DNA from: Paracoccaceae bacterium
GTDB taxonomy: Bacteria; Pseudomonadota; Alphaproteobacteria; Rhodobacterales; Rhodobacteraceae
DNA length: 64,000 nucleotides
Assembly (NCBI GenBank): GCA_033344815.1
Contig: JAWPMR010000001.1
Location: 4,388,136-4,452,135, forward strand
Reading direction: 5' to 3'
The notes under the pieces were generated by a model. That model saw nothing but the letters and a program-made list of their open reading frames with translations. It ran no database searches and was not told the DNA's origin. Positions 1-9,429 of this stretch are shown piece after piece; positions within the stretch are counted from its first letter, which is position 1; each line of letters starts with the position of its first letter. A program made the position numbers and the translations under genes.

Positions 1-1104
1 GAGTTTTATGCAGGGGCCGTGGACAAAATCCACGGCAACACCATTCCCTATCTGGATGGATACACTGTTTACACGCTGCGCGAACCGCACGGGGTGACGG
101 GGCACATCGTGCCATGGAACTACCCGATGCAAATCATTGGCCGCTCGGTGGGGGCGGCTTTGGCGATGGGCAACGCCGCCGTGTTGAAACCGGCTGAAGA
201 GGCATGCCTGACAGCACTGGCCTTTGCCGAATTAATGCAGCAGGCGGGGTTGCCTGACGGCGCGTTGAATGTGGTGCCGGGTCTGGGTGCGGAGGCGGGC
301 GCCGCGCTCGCGGCCCATCCGGGAGTGAACCATATCTCTTTCACCGGCTCTGTGCATGTGGGCAAGCAAGTGCAACAATCGGCGGCGCAAAACGTAGTGC
401 CGGTGACGCTGGAACTTGGCGGGAAGTCCCCTCAACTGGTATTTGATGATGCGGATCTGGACGCCGCACTGCCATTTCTGGTCAATGCGGGCATTCAGAA
501 CGCCGGTCAAACCTGTTCGGCGTCTTCCCGTATTCTGGTGCAGCGCGGCGTTTACGACCAGGTGGTTGAGAGAATGTCCGAACGGTACAGGGTGTTGACA
601 GTAGGACCTGCCATGGCCAACCCGGATGTTGGTCCGCTGATTTCCATGCGACAAAAGCGATTGGTGGAAGGGTTTCTGATGGACGGCGCGGATCTGGAGA
701 TTGCGGCTAAATCTGAGATCCCCGCCGATCTGCCAAGCTCTGGGGCCTATGTGACGCCGACCCTTTTTGCGGGCGTAGACACGGCTCACAAACTCGCGCA
801 AGACGAGGTATTTGGCCCGGTGCAGGTGATCATCCCGTTTGAAGATGAGGCTGAAGCCTTGGAGATTGCGAACAGCACTGCGTATGGTCTCGTCGCCTCA
901 GTCTGGACCGCGCAAGGGGCACGCCAGATGCGTCTGGCCAAATCACTGCGGGCGGGGCAGGTGTTTATCAACAATTACGGGGCAGGGGGCGGTGTTGAGC
1001 TGCCCTTTGGGGGCACCGGGTTATCCGGTCATGGACGCGAAAAAGGGTTTGAGGCGCTCTACGGTTTTTCTGTATTGAAAACGGTGGCCGCGCGGCACGG
1101 GTGA
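1..1104 (+). CDS. Aldehyde dehydrogenase, 5' end outside window
   Basis: NAD(P)-dependent aldehyde dehydrogenase oxidising an aldehyde to its acid. The frame is open from base 1 (it reads EFYAGAVDKIHG), so the N-terminal ~100 residues lie upstream of the window; the GTG at 19 is internal, not a start. The catalytic glutamate lies in LELGGKSPQLVF and the catalytic cysteine in NAGQTCSASSR; the NAD-fold motif SFTGSVHVGK and the C-terminal ELPFGGTGLSGHGREKG are present. It looks like the betaine/gamma-aminobutyraldehyde-type ALDH branch, but the substrate cannot be told. It ends back to back with the convergent AEC transporter (stop codons adjacent), with no terminator-like stem between them. Confidence 0.93.
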   Translation, partial: EFYAGAVDKIHGNTIPYLDGYTVYTLREPHGVTGHIVPWNYPMQIIGRSVGAALAMGNAAVLKPAEEACLTALAFAELMQQAGLPDGALNVVPGLGAEAGAALAAHPGVNHISFTGSVHVGKQVQQSAAQNVVPVTLELGGKSPQLVFDDADLDAALPFLVNAGIQNAGQTCSASSRILVQRGVYDQVVERMSERYRVLTVGPAMANPDVGPLISMRQKRLVEGFLMDGADLEIAAKSEIPADLPSSGAYVTPTLFAGVDTAHKLAQDEVFGPVQVIIPFEDEAEALEIANSTAYGLVASVWTAQGARQMRLAKSLRAGQVFINNYGAGGGVELPFGGTGLSGHGREKGFEALYGFSVLKTVAARHG

Positions 1105-2040
1105 TCAAACACTTCCCAGCAGGATCAGCCAGACCCAAACTGTCAGCACCGATGCACCCGTGGCGATCAGGACGGAGGACGCCGCAACGCGTTTGGCGCG
1201 CCCGTACATATTGGCAAAGATATAGGTGTTGAACCCAGGCGCCATTGCGGCAGTCAAGACACCGGAACGGAAAAAATCCACCGGGACGTTCTGTGCCGCG
1301 CCAAACAACCAGAAAAGCGCAGGGTGCAACAGCAGTGTGACGCAACACACCATGGCGATCACACGACTGTCGCCTTCTGGTTTATATTGCACCAACACGC
1401 CGCCCAACGCGAACAATGCGGCGGGCAGGGCGGCCCGTGAAATCAGCGTGAGCGCATCATCGACGACCGCCGGGACCCACATGCCGGACAGATTGACGAT
1501 GAAACCCAGACCAATGGCCAATACGAGGGCATTGCGAAACATGGCGCGGATCACGGCGCGCAGCATCACCAGCGGGGATTGGCCCCGGTTGCGGGTGATT
1601 TCCATGACGGTAATGCCCAACCCGTAGCAAAAGGGCGAATGAATTGCGGTGATGGCAAAGTTCCCTGTGAGTGCTTCTGCGCCGTAAGCGCGTTCGGTGA
1701 TGGGCAAGCCGAGCAGGACCGAGTTCGAAAACAGGCAACAAAATCCGATGGCGACACAGTCTTCCCAGTCGCGGTTAAACAGAAAACGCGCGCCGAACAT
1801 GCCGAGGGCAAAACAGATCGTAGCTCCGGCATAATAACTGCTGAGAAGACCTGGATCAAAAGAGCTGTTGAGGTCCAGATTTGCGATCGCCTGAAACAGC
1901 AGGCAGGGTATGGCAAAATTCTGCGTAAAACGCATCACGCCGTCGATGCCGGTCACCGGAAACAATTTGCGCCAGACGGCGACATAGCCAAACCCGATGA
2001 CCAGAAAGACGGGGAGGATGACATCGAGCAGGGTTTGCAT
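1105..2040 (-). CDS. AEC-family (auxin efflux carrier type) transporter
   Basis: Inner-membrane permease of 311 residues, the usual length for bacterial AEC proteins, with about ten hydrophobic segments arranged as two five-helix halves. The N-terminus LLDVILPVFLVIGFGYVAVW and the C-terminal GVLTAAMAPGFNTYIFANMYG are typical of the family, which exports organic acids such as malate or malonate. The substrate is not readable. It is the last gene of the minus-strand housekeeping run, 68 bases after the MBL hydrolase, and may be co-transcribed with it. Confidence 0.85.
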   Translation of the reverse strand: MQTLLDVILPVFLVIGFGYVAVWRKLFPVTGIDGVMRFTQNFAIPCLLFQAIANLDLNSSFDPGLLSSYYAGATICFALGMFGARFLFNRDWEDCVAIGFCCLFSNSVLLGLPITERAYGAEALTGNFAITAIHSPFCYGLGITVMEITRNRGQSPLVMLRAVIRAMFRNALVLAIGLGFIVNLSGMWVPAVVDDALTLISRAALPAALFALGGVLVQYKPEGDSRVIAMVCCVTLLLHPALFWLFGAAQNVPVDFFRSGVLTAAMAPGFNTYIFANMYGRAKRVAASSVLIATGASVLTVWVWLILLGSV

Positions 2041-2108
2041 GCGGCTGCCTTTGCGCCAGGTAACGGGGGCGGGAGCCTCCGGCGGGAGTATTTAGAGCCA
2101 AAAGAAGA

Positions 2109-2909
2109 TCAGGTCACCGCAAAGGTGAGGGTCATGCCATCATAGGCCGGTTCGATATGAGGTTGCGTTTCCGCGCGCAGCGTTTCGTAGTCAAGATCAA
2201 TGTGCATGTTGGTCAGGACGGCTTGTTTTGGCTGTACCGCGTCGATCCACGCCAACGTGCGGGCCAAATGGGCATGGGTCGGATGCGGGTCCCGGCGCAG
2301 AGCATCAACGATCCAACAATCCAGATTTTCGAGCTTTGACCAGACCCCATCGGGGATCTGAGCGACATCGGGCAGGTAAGCCAGATCGGCAATGCGGAAA
2401 CCCAATGCGTTCATTCCCCCATGCGCGACCTCAAAGGGCTGAAAGCAAAGCGGCCCCCCAGCGCCCTCGATGGTCACGTCACCCTCTATCAGGTGCATGT
2501 CCAGAATGGGCGGATAGGTGGAGCCGGGCGCCTGGACGAACGCGTAATCGAACCGCTGTATAAGAGCGGCACGCGTTGGTGCATCGGCCCAGACGGGCAG
2601 GCGAGCGCGCATATTGAACACAATCATACGCAGATCATCAATGCCGTGCACATGATCGGCATGACTGTGAGTATAGATCACCGCATCAAGCCGTCCGATG
2701 TCGGCATTCAGCAATTGATTGCGGACATCTGGCGACGTGTCGATCAGAACTGTGGTGGTCCCATTGCCGTCATCGCGTTCCACCAGCAATGAGCAGCGCT
2801 GGCGCCGGTTTTTGGGGTTGTTGGGATCACAGTCTCCCCAATGCCCACCGAGACGCGGGACTCCCCCCGAAGAGCCACAGCCCAGTATAGTTGCGCGCAG
2901 TTCAGCCAT
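2109..2909 (-). CDS. MBL-fold metallohydrolase, PhnP-like
   Basis: Metallo-beta-lactamase fold hydrolase of 266 residues. The metal-binding motif HSHADHVHGIDDLR, the N-terminal GCGSSGGVPRLGG and the later EVAHGGMNALG match the PhnP/RNase Z-like branch of cyclic phosphate or phosphodiester hydrolases. Its start overlaps the tatD stop (TGATG), so the two are translationally coupled. In Rhodobacterales this gene commonly follows tatD, which supports the call. The natural substrate is unknown; a role in phosphonate use is not implied because no phn genes are nearby. Confidence 0.88.
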   Translation of the reverse strand: MAELRATILGCGSSGGVPRLGGHWGDCDPNNPKNRRQRCSLLVERDDGNGTTTVLIDTSPDVRNQLLNADIGRLDAVIYTHSHADHVHGIDDLRMIVFNMRARLPVWADAPTRAALIQRFDYAFVQAPGSTYPPILDMHLIEGDVTIEGAGGPLCFQPFEVAHGGMNALGFRIADLAYLPDVAQIPDGVWSKLENLDCWIVDALRRDPHPTHAHLARTLAWIDAVQPKQAVLTNMHIDLDYETLRAETQPHIEPAYDGMTLTFAVT

Positions 2910-3715
2910 CAGGCGGCGGCCTCAAAAAGCATGACTTTGGAGAAAAGGCGCTCGAAATTAGCCTGCGTTTGTTCGGCAAACACTTCATAAGCCACCCCGA
3001 AGGTTTCGGCGGCGCGGCGTGCAGTGTGAGCCGTATAGGCAGGTTCATTGCGTTTCCCGCGATAGGGCGGTGGGGCAAGATAGGGCGCATCTGTTTCCAC
3101 CAGAATGCGCTCCAGCGGCGCGGCGGCAAAGATACCGCGCAAGTCGGATGATTTCGGGAAGGCCGTGATCCCGGACATCGACAGGTAAAATCCAAGGTCC
3201 AATGCCGCGTGAGCCAGTTCGGGCGAGGATGAGAAACAATGCATGACACAGGAGAACGCGCCATTTGCATGTTCTTCCCGCAGGATCTGCGTCATATCCG
3301 CATCGGCGGCGCGCGCGTGGATGATCAACGGCAACCCCGTTTTGCGCGCAGCTTCAATATGAATGCGCAGCGATTGTTTTTGAATGTCGGCGGACTCGCT
3401 CGTGTAGTGGTAATCCAGACCTGTTTCGCCGATGCCGACAAGTTTTGGATGCTGCGCCAATGCGACCAGTTGATCGACAGTGGCCAAGGGTTCGCTTGCC
3501 GCACTCATTGGGTGCGTTCCCGCCGCGTAGAACACCGGCGCGTGGGCTTCGGCGATCCCCCGCACGGTAGGTTCGTTTTTGAGCTTGGTACAGATCGTGA
3601 CCATGCGCGCGACCCCGGCCTCGGCTGCGCGCGCGATGATTTCCGCGTGTTGACCGTCGAAATCGGGGAAATCGAGGTGACAGTGGCTGTCGGTAATCTG
3701 AGGTATGTCGGTCAT
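2909..3715 (-). CDS. TatD-family metal-dependent hydrolase (DNase)
   Basis: Cytosolic TIM-barrel metallohydrolase, 268 residues, the normal family length. Metal ligands are visible in TDSHCHLDFPDF near the N-terminus, GIGETGLDYHY (Glu), IIHARAAD, MHCFSSS and VETDAPYLAPPPYRGKRN near the C-terminus. Family members show 3'-5' exonuclease activity linked to DNA repair. It lies 32 bases downstream of holB and is coupled to the MBL hydrolase gene behind it. Confidence 0.93.
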   Translation of the reverse strand: MTDIPQITDSHCHLDFPDFDGQHAEIIARAAEAGVARMVTICTKLKNEPTVRGIAEAHAPVFYAAGTHPMSAASEPLATVDQLVALAQHPKLVGIGETGLDYHYTSESADIQKQSLRIHIEAARKTGLPLIIHARAADADMTQILREEHANGAFSCVMHCFSSSPELAHAALDLGFYLSMSGITAFPKSSDLRGIFAAAPLERILVETDAPYLAPPPYRGKRNEPAYTAHTARRAAETFGVAYEVFAEQTQANFERLFSKVMLFEAAA

Positions 3716-3747
3716 GCCGGTCCGGTCGTTCAGCGCCAGAGCGAATT

Positions 3748-4854
3748 TTATCCGCTGGCAGTTTGACTTATCTTGATCAGGGTATCTAGGACCAGAGCCG
3801 CAGGGTCAAGGTTCACCGCGCGTCCATGACGTGCGCGCGCGCCGGTTTCTTGTGCCACCTGTGCCCAGGCCCGCGCTGCCGTCTGATTTGGCGCCAGGCG
3901 TATCAGGGTCGCAGCCTCGTTTTGCGCAGCTTCGACGGTCGGAGCTTTGCCTGTCGCTCCGGAGCGCGCCAAGCGCGACAACAAAAGTTCAATCAAGTCG
4001 AACAACAGATCCCGTTTGGCTTCGCCACCGCGTGCCGCAGCGCCTTCTGCCAGTTTCAAAGCACGTGCACGATCAAACTGTGGCAGTTGCTCGATCAAGG
4101 CCACAAGCTCGGCGTATGTTTTCAAACCTTCCAGCAATGACAGCCGAATTGCGGCCCCCACGGATCCGCCGGAAAGTTCCGAAAGCGCTGCGGTTTGCGC
4201 TCCCGTTGCGATCCCGGCTTGCTCAAAGGCCTGTGTCATAGCCTCGGGTGACAAGGTATTGAGCCGTAAAGTCCGACAGCGCGACCGAATGGTTGGCAAC
4301 AAGCCGGACGGGTGATGGCTTACCAGCAGCAGCGTGGCGTTTTCAGGGGGCTCTTCCAGCATTTTCAAAAGGGCGTTTGCGGCAGAGGGATTCATATCAT
4401 CGGCGGCGTCAATAATGACCACCCGGCGTCCCCCATCAGCTGCAGAAAGTTGAAAAAATCCTGCTAGCGCGCGGATGTCATCCACGACAATCTGATCGCG
4501 CATTCTGTCCGTTTTCGGGTTTGGTGTGCGGGTTATGGATTTCAACCCCGGTTCCGCCCCGGCTGCAATGCGATATGAGACCGGATGTTCGGGGTCGATT
4601 GCAAGTGTATCGGGCGGTGGCGGAGCTTCAAAAAACCCACCTTGGTCGACTGGCGGGGTGGCGAGTAAAAACCGCGCAATGGTCCACGCCAATGTGGCCT
4701 TGCCGATGCCGCGCGGACCTGTCAGCAACCACGCGTGGTGCAGGCGCCCTGTTGCGTAGGCGTCCAGAAAGGCCTGTTCTGCGTTGTGCTGACCAAAGAT
4801 CTGTGCCGTTTCGCGGGGATGCGGTGCGCCGTCGATCTGATCTGGTGCACTCAT
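3748..4854 (-). CDS. holB: DNA polymerase III subunit delta'
   Basis: Clamp-loader subunit delta', 368 residues. It has a P-loop-like segment LTGPRGIGKATLAW (about residues 43-56), a Walker B-like VVIIDAADDMN, the sensor region ANALLKMLEEPPENA and the conserved SRC motif in LPTIRSRCRTLRL that supplies an arginine finger. The C-terminal ~100 residues form the alpha-helical collar. Its start overlaps the end of tmk by four bases (ATGA), the usual alphaproteobacterial arrangement. Confidence 0.93.
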   Translation of the reverse strand: MSAPDQIDGAPHPRETAQIFGQHNAEQAFLDAYATGRLHHAWLLTGPRGIGKATLAWTIARFLLATPPVDQGGFFEAPPPPDTLAIDPEHPVSYRIAAGAEPGLKSITRTPNPKTDRMRDQIVVDDIRALAGFFQLSAADGGRRVVIIDAADDMNPSAANALLKMLEEPPENATLLLVSHHPSGLLPTIRSRCRTLRLNTLSPEAMTQAFEQAGIATGAQTAALSELSGGSVGAAIRLSLLEGLKTYAELVALIEQLPQFDRARALKLAEGAAARGGEAKRDLLFDLIELLLSRLARSGATGKAPTVEAAQNEAATLIRLAPNQTAARAWAQVAQETGARARHGRAVNLDPAALVLDTLIKISQTASG

Positions 4855-5489
4855 ACCAGTTCGCTTTCCACCAAGGCAGCGATTTCGTCCGCAACAACCT
4901 CCACGTCGCGCGCGCCGTCTACAATGCGAAAGCGCGCCTGAAATTCCTGTGCCAGATCCAGAAAGCCTTGCCGCATTGCGCGTTGTAAATCTTCGCCAAA
5001 GGCTTCAAATCTTTCGTCTGCCGTCTTGCGCGAGAGCGCACGCGACAAACCCACAGCCGGGTCCATGTCAATCAGGATTGTCAGGTCCGGTTCCTGCGCG
5101 ATCATAAGCGTGTGCAACTGATCGACCACATCGCGCAGGTCACCGCGCGACAGTCCCTGGTACATTCGTGTGCTATCCGCAAATCGGTCGCACAAGACAA
5201 TTTTGCCAGCGCGCAAGGCGGGCTGGATCGTGCGTTCCAGATGATCTCGGCGTGCCGCGGTAAACAGCAGGATTTCAGTCTCGGCGGACCAGCGGTCGGG
5301 GTCTCCCTGCAACACCAAAGCGCGGATTTCTTCTGCTCCGGCAGATCCGCCGGGTTCACGCGTCAGGACAACTTCATGCCCAGCCGTTGTGAGATGCTGT
5401 GCCAGGCGCTGGATTTGTGTGGATTTACCTGAGCCATCGATTCCTTCGAACGTGATAAACCTGCCAGTGCAGCGGGGGGGTGCGTTCAC
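4851..5489 (-). CDS. tmk: Thymidylate kinase
   Basis: dTMP to dTDP phosphorylation in dTTP synthesis. The 212-residue protein has the P-loop FEGIDGSGKSTQ near the N-terminus, VLTREPGGSAGAEEIR (substrate base binding), VLCDRFADSTRMYQG (the DR(Y/F) motif) and a LID region LSRKTADERFE. Length is typical. It overlaps holB downstream and the carboxypeptidase gene upstream by four bases each, so the three are almost certainly one transcript. Confidence 0.96.
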   Translation of the reverse strand: MNAPPRCTGRFITFEGIDGSGKSTQIQRLAQHLTTAGHEVVLTREPGGSAGAEEIRALVLQGDPDRWSAETEILLFTAARRDHLERTIQPALRAGKIVLCDRFADSTRMYQGLSRGDLRDVVDQLHTLMIAQEPDLTILIDMDPAVGLSRALSRKTADERFEAFGEDLQRAMRQGFLDLAQEFQARFRIVDGARDVEVVADEIAALVESELV

Positions 5490-6655
5490 GTGGCCCCCTC
5501 AGGGCCCTGAATGAAGTTCGTGAACAGAACCAGAGCGGCGGTGCTCACACGGCTCAGAAAGCCGCCGCGCTCAACCGCGCGATCTGCCACCAACGGCACG
5601 CGCGTCTCAGGCAGCCCCTCAAGCGTAAATACAAACTCGGCGAGCTGATCGCCCGCAGCAATGGGGGCGTTCACAGGACCGGTGTAAACCACCTCGCCAG
5701 CTATCTCATTTCCCGCCAGAGCGGGCATCAGAATACTGATATCCTCGGCAGCAACCAAACCCACTGTGGGTTCGCTGCCCATCCACACATCTGCTTGCGC
5801 GAATTGCTGACCTTCTTTGGCTAGGGGCCGCATTGCGAATTGTCTGAATGCCCAGTTTACGATGGCTTGGGATTCCTGCGCGCGTTCCGCAACCGTATTC
5901 AAGCCCGAGATTACAAAGATCACACGCCTGTCCCCCTGTTTGGCAGAGCCGGTAAGCCCATAACCTGCTTCCTGGGTGTGACCGGTTTTCAACCCGTCCG
6001 CGCCTATTCCCATGGTCAACAAGGGGTTGCGATTGAGACGGTTGCTGGGCACGCGGTTGTCAAATTCAAACTCGGTTTCTGCAAACAAAGGGTAAAATTC
6101 TGGAAAGTCGCCAATCAGTCGAGCAGACAGGGTCGCCAGATCGCGCATGGACATCAGATGCCCGGGCTGTGGCCAGCCGTTGGAGTTGGTGAAGGTCGAA
6201 TTGGTCATGCCCAACTGCTGAGCGCGCTGTGTCATCAGCCGTGCAAACCCGTATTCCGTGCCATCTGGTGACAGGGCTTCGGCAATGACAACGCAGGCAT
6301 CATTGCCCGAGAGTACGATAATACCACGGATCAAGTCTTCGACAGTAACGGTTTCGCCCGATCGCAGAAACATGCTGGATCCGCCGTAAGACTGTGCGTG
6401 TTCGGAAACGCGTAACTCTTCGTTAAGGTCCAGCCCGCCATCCGACTTGCCCCGCCGGATGGCTTCGAAAGCCATATAGAGGGTCATTAGTTTTGACATT
6501 GACGCGGGCGGCAAGGGGGTGTCCGCCTCCTTGTTCAGCAAAACGGTTCCAGTGGTCTGATCCAACACGAAAGCAGAACCTGCTTTGGTATCGAAGGCCG
6601 GAGCCATCGTGGAGGATACGACAAGGGCAAAAAGGGCTGCGACAAGGCGGATCAT
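5486..6655 (-). CDS. D-alanyl-D-alanine carboxypeptidase (PBP5/6 type)
   Basis: Periplasmic penicillin-binding protein that trims the terminal D-Ala of peptidoglycan pentapeptides. The 389-residue protein has an N-terminal signal peptide (cleavage near AFD at about residue 20), the SxxK motif S52-M-S-K55, the SGN motif at about 116-118 and KTG in DGLKTGHTQEAG, so all catalytic motifs are intact. A C-terminal beta domain and a short hydrophobic/amphipathic tail (ALVLFTNFIQG) for membrane anchoring follow. It lies 21 bases after the SPOR lipoprotein gene. Confidence 0.95.
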   Translation of the reverse strand: MIRLVAALFALVVSSTMAPAFDTKAGSAFVLDQTTGTVLLNKEADTPLPPASMSKLMTLYMAFEAIRRGKSDGGLDLNEELRVSEHAQSYGGSSMFLRSGETVTVEDLIRGIIVLSGNDACVVIAEALSPDGTEYGFARLMTQRAQQLGMTNSTFTNSNGWPQPGHLMSMRDLATLSARLIGDFPEFYPLFAETEFEFDNRVPSNRLNRNPLLTMGIGADGLKTGHTQEAGYGLTGSAKQGDRRVIFVISGLNTVAERAQESQAIVNWAFRQFAMRPLAKEGQQFAQADVWMGSEPTVGLVAAEDISILMPALAGNEIAGEVVYTGPVNAPIAAGDQLAEFVFTLEGLPETRVPLVADRAVERGGFLSRVSTAALVLFTNFIQGPEGAT

Positions 6656-6676
6656 GAGGGCAAGCTCCTGAGCAAG

Positions 6677-7570
6677 TTAATTTGTGACGGCATAGGCATC
6701 AGTAAATCCTTCGCCTTTGGTGGTGTTGAGCAGTTCGCCCTGCTCGGCGGTCGTCGTGGCCGGCCCGACAACGACGCGCCAGAAAGGTCTACCATCTGTT
6801 TCCCGTTTTTCAACTTTTGGGATCAGGCCGGCACTGCGCATTTGCTTGGCTGCACGCTCGGCATTGGCTTCCTCGCTGAAGATACCGATCTGAACATACG
6901 GTTTACCCGGTGTGGATTGAGGCAGGTTCGATTGGTTTTCCGACGGGGCAGGGCGTGTTGCCGTCTGGCCGTTATCGGCTTGACTGGAGCCCGGCGCGTC
7001 CGGTGCAGCTGTTGCAACGGCGACCGGGTCGAGTGGCGTTTCGGTGATCTCGCTGGTGCCGCCTGAAGCACCTTGATCTGATGGATTGGGTGGTTGAGCA
7101 ATGACTTCTTTGCGCAATGCGACGACGTTAAGTTCGGCGGGCGCACCTGCAAGGACACCCAAGGCTTCGGCGGCATCCGACGACATTTGCAATCTCGGGC
7201 CCGGAACATCGCGGGCGCGCCGGAACAGCGCGCCGACGACGGACTGACCGTTGGCTTGGTTTCGGATGATGACGCGTTCGGGTTCTGTAACGTCGGGGTG
7301 GGCAACCCAAACGCCGCCCAATGACGGCCTCCCGTCCCACAAACCCGCCTCACTGACGGAAAAAACATCGGGCGCTTCAATATCGCGCTCGCTGACCTGA
7401 TCCTCTTGCGTTCGGGAGGTGGAGCCTGCTTCCGCGTCCGGTTCAGCATTAAAAACGTCGTTCAGACTAAAGGATCCTGCATCATCGCAACCCGCGAGCG
7501 CGCTCAGGAAAAAACTGGCAATAACAAGTTGTAAAACAGTAATTCGATGATGAATTGCGTTTCCGCGCAT
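6677..7570 (-). CDS. SPOR-domain lipoprotein
   Basis: Cell-envelope protein of 297 residues. The N-terminus carries a signal sequence ending in the lipobox LAGC, so it should be lipidated at Cys28. A low-complexity Pro/Ser/Ala/Asp-rich linker occupies roughly residues 150-215. The C-terminal ~75 residues (VQIGIFSEEANAERAAKQMR through GEGFTDAYAV) form a SPOR domain that binds denuded glycan strands, typically at the septum. Position ahead of a carboxypeptidase gene fits a cell-wall role; it resembles the RlpA-associated lipoproteins upstream of dac genes in Rhodobacterales. Confidence 0.9.
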   Translation of the reverse strand: MRGNAIHHRITVLQLVIASFFLSALAGCDDAGSFSLNDVFNAEPDAEAGSTSRTQEDQVSERDIEAPDVFSVSEAGLWDGRPSLGGVWVAHPDVTEPERVIIRNQANGQSVVGALFRRARDVPGPRLQMSSDAAEALGVLAGAPAELNVVALRKEVIAQPPNPSDQGASGGTSEITETPLDPVAVATAAPDAPGSSQADNGQTATRPAPSENQSNLPQSTPGKPYVQIGIFSEEANAERAAKQMRSAGLIPKVEKRETDGRPFWRVVVGPATTTAEQGELLNTTKGEGFTDAYAVTN

Positions 7571-7765
7571 TGCCTATGTCCTTGCCTGCATCCCGGTTCC
7601 CCGGCACTCATTTGTCCCTCTTGAAGCGGGTCTTAGTCATTATCCTAACTTGGTGCATGAGAACAGGGAAGATGTTGAAGTTGAAATAGGCACAAATCCC
7701 CTGACTAAAGAGTAAATTTTTTTGAGGTTTCAGAATCAATTCCAGATCACTAGGAGGGTGACACC

Positions 7766-7855
7766 GGAGGAGTGGCAGAGTGGTCGAATGCACCGGTCTT
7801 GAAAACCGGCGTGCGTGAGAGCGTACCGTGGGTTCGAATCCCACCTCCTCCGCCA
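7766..7855 (+). tRNA. tRNA-Ser (anticodon UGA)
   Basis: A 90-base class II tRNA. The acceptor stem GGAGGAG pairs with CTCCTCC, followed by discriminator G and an encoded CCA. The anticodon stem CCGGT/ACCGG (7793-7797 with 7805-7809) encloses loop CTTGAAA with anticodon TGA at 7800-7802. A long variable arm and the T loop GGTTCGAATCC are present. The long variable arm plus UGA anticodon identifies serine. An integrase pseudogene lies directly beyond its 3' end, the usual position for islands that integrate into tRNA genes. Confidence 0.98.
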
Positions 7856-7966
7856 ATAACCTTTTAAATGAAATTGTTTTTAAACGAAAAATCTCATTTT
7901 AGCAATGCGCGTTCCCACACCTGTTCCCACGTCTTGCAATTCTTCACTTGCCCTAATCTGCATCCC

Positions 7967-9002
7967 TCAATCATCAAAGTCGTCTTCTGACTCGCCAGTG
8001 ACAAGCGCACGTTGGCGTTCACGGCTGATTTGGCCGTAGCTGCGCAGCGTCGTGAGAACGTCTTTATGTCCGAGATTTTGCGACGTAGCGACCAGTTCTG
8101 CGACCGACGTGCAGGTTTTGGTGGCGTGGCGGGCAGCATGTGACGGAAAGCGTGCGGGCCAAAGGTTTGCTAGTTTGCAACAGCAAAGGCATGATTGACG
8201 ATCTTGCGGCCAGGTTCGGTGGTTTTCTAATGGCGGCGCTCAAAACCATTTGCCTTGAAGCCAGCTTCGGCATCGGAGGTCAAAGCTGTTACCGGGAAAA
8301 GCGGATCGTCTGGGCTGTAAAGTGAAGTCTCGTCGAGATAGTCGATCCACGTGGCCAGAACGGCTTCGGCCTCTTCAAACCCCTTTGCGAAGAACGTGTC
8401 GATGTCGTTGCCCAATTTCGTTGCAACTTCGCGGGGGGTCTGATCCACTGATTTCTCTTCGAGATCAACGTTCTAGATGCGCAAAGAGATCAGCGCGGCA
8501 ACGCGGATACCAGTAAGGCAGAGAAGGGCGAAGATTGCTTTGTCGCGCAGTTCGCGAGGGTTACTTGGGGCATCAATGAAAGGGCGTGCTTGGCCTGTTT
8601 GGTACTAGGGGCGGGAAGCGAAGGGGCCGCGCGCGCTTCGGCCTCGTCGCGGCGGGACAAGTTAGAATCGTCGGCATTCGCCGTTTTGATGCGGCTGCGG
8701 AATCCGTCTTGCTGAGAAAGCCAGAGTGTAAACTCGCGCAGGGTCGCCATAATGGCGCGGGTTGTCGATTTGCTCAGAGACCTGCCTGCTTTGGATTTTG
8801 CCTGCTCAAGATGCGTAAGGACTCCCATCGCCCATTCGATATGAAAGCGCGCGAAACCCTTCCGTCCGTTCCAAGCGTCGAAGCGTTCCAGCGCCGCAAG
8901 TTCACGATCAAGAGTCTGTTCAGAAAGCTGTCTTGCAAACTTCCGGTATTCGATGAAGCGCCGTTTGGTGCGTTCGTTTTTTTCGTTGGGTCGTCTGCTC
9001 AT
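7967..9002 (-). pseudogene. Decayed tyrosine recombinase (integrase) next to tRNA-Ser
   Basis: Remnant of a site-specific integrase pointing toward the tRNA. The N-terminal SAM-like core-binding domain is intact from the ATG at 9002, which has AGGAGG five bases upstream. After about residue 140 the frame shifts: the catalytic domain resumes as NPRELRDKAIFALLCLTGIR around 8470-8570, contains an in-frame TAG after ISLRI, and shifts again after about 8230. The last part (ELVATSQNLGHKDVLTT, RSYGQISRER) keeps the catalytic His region and tyrosine and ends with TGA at 7967-7969. At least two frameshifts and one stop make it non-functional. It is the same integrase family as the remnant at 36697. 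Confidence 0.9.
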
Positions 9003-9114
9003 CGTAACCTCCTGTTGAGGAATAGAAAGAGGGTGCCAATAGTCTATTCATTCGACGTGGGCGCAAAGTGGAAGAACAAGGGAATGCGTGGCTACCGCTA
9101 TAACGTGAAGAGCT

Positions 9115-9390
9115 CAGTCGTTTCCCCGTTCGGCCTACGACAGGACCAGCTTGTCCAGCGTCAGGTCCGATACCGCTCGCCGCAGCCGATCATTCTCCTT
9201 CTGAAGCCGCTTTAGCTCTTTCAGTTGGTCGGTTCCCATCCCACCATACTGCTTAGGCTAGCGATAGAAGGTCTGTTCTGTGATCTGCACGTCGGATGGC
9301 GTCTACGCGCGCCATCCCTTGGCCGCACAGCACCTCAACCTGCCGCAACTTACTGACAATCTCTTCCGGCTTGTGTCGCTCGATTCCCAT
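9115..9390 (-). pseudogene. IS3-family OrfA remnant
   Basis: The ATG at 9390 opens MGIERHKPEEIVSKLRQVEV, the helix-turn-helix N-terminus of an IS3-family OrfA. The frame is then broken within VQITEQTFYR, an in-frame TAG replaces the Trp expected in YRWRKQYGGMG, and the leucine-zipper part (MGTDQLKELKRLQKENDRLR then AVSDLTLDKLVLS) ends at a TAG in place of a Glu or Gln codon. No OrfB is left: the HEAT-repeat gene begins its own territory 40 bases upstream. Confidence 0.85.
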
Positions 9391-9429
9391 CTTTGACCCT
9401 CCGATTCCTAACCATAGGGGCCGAACACT

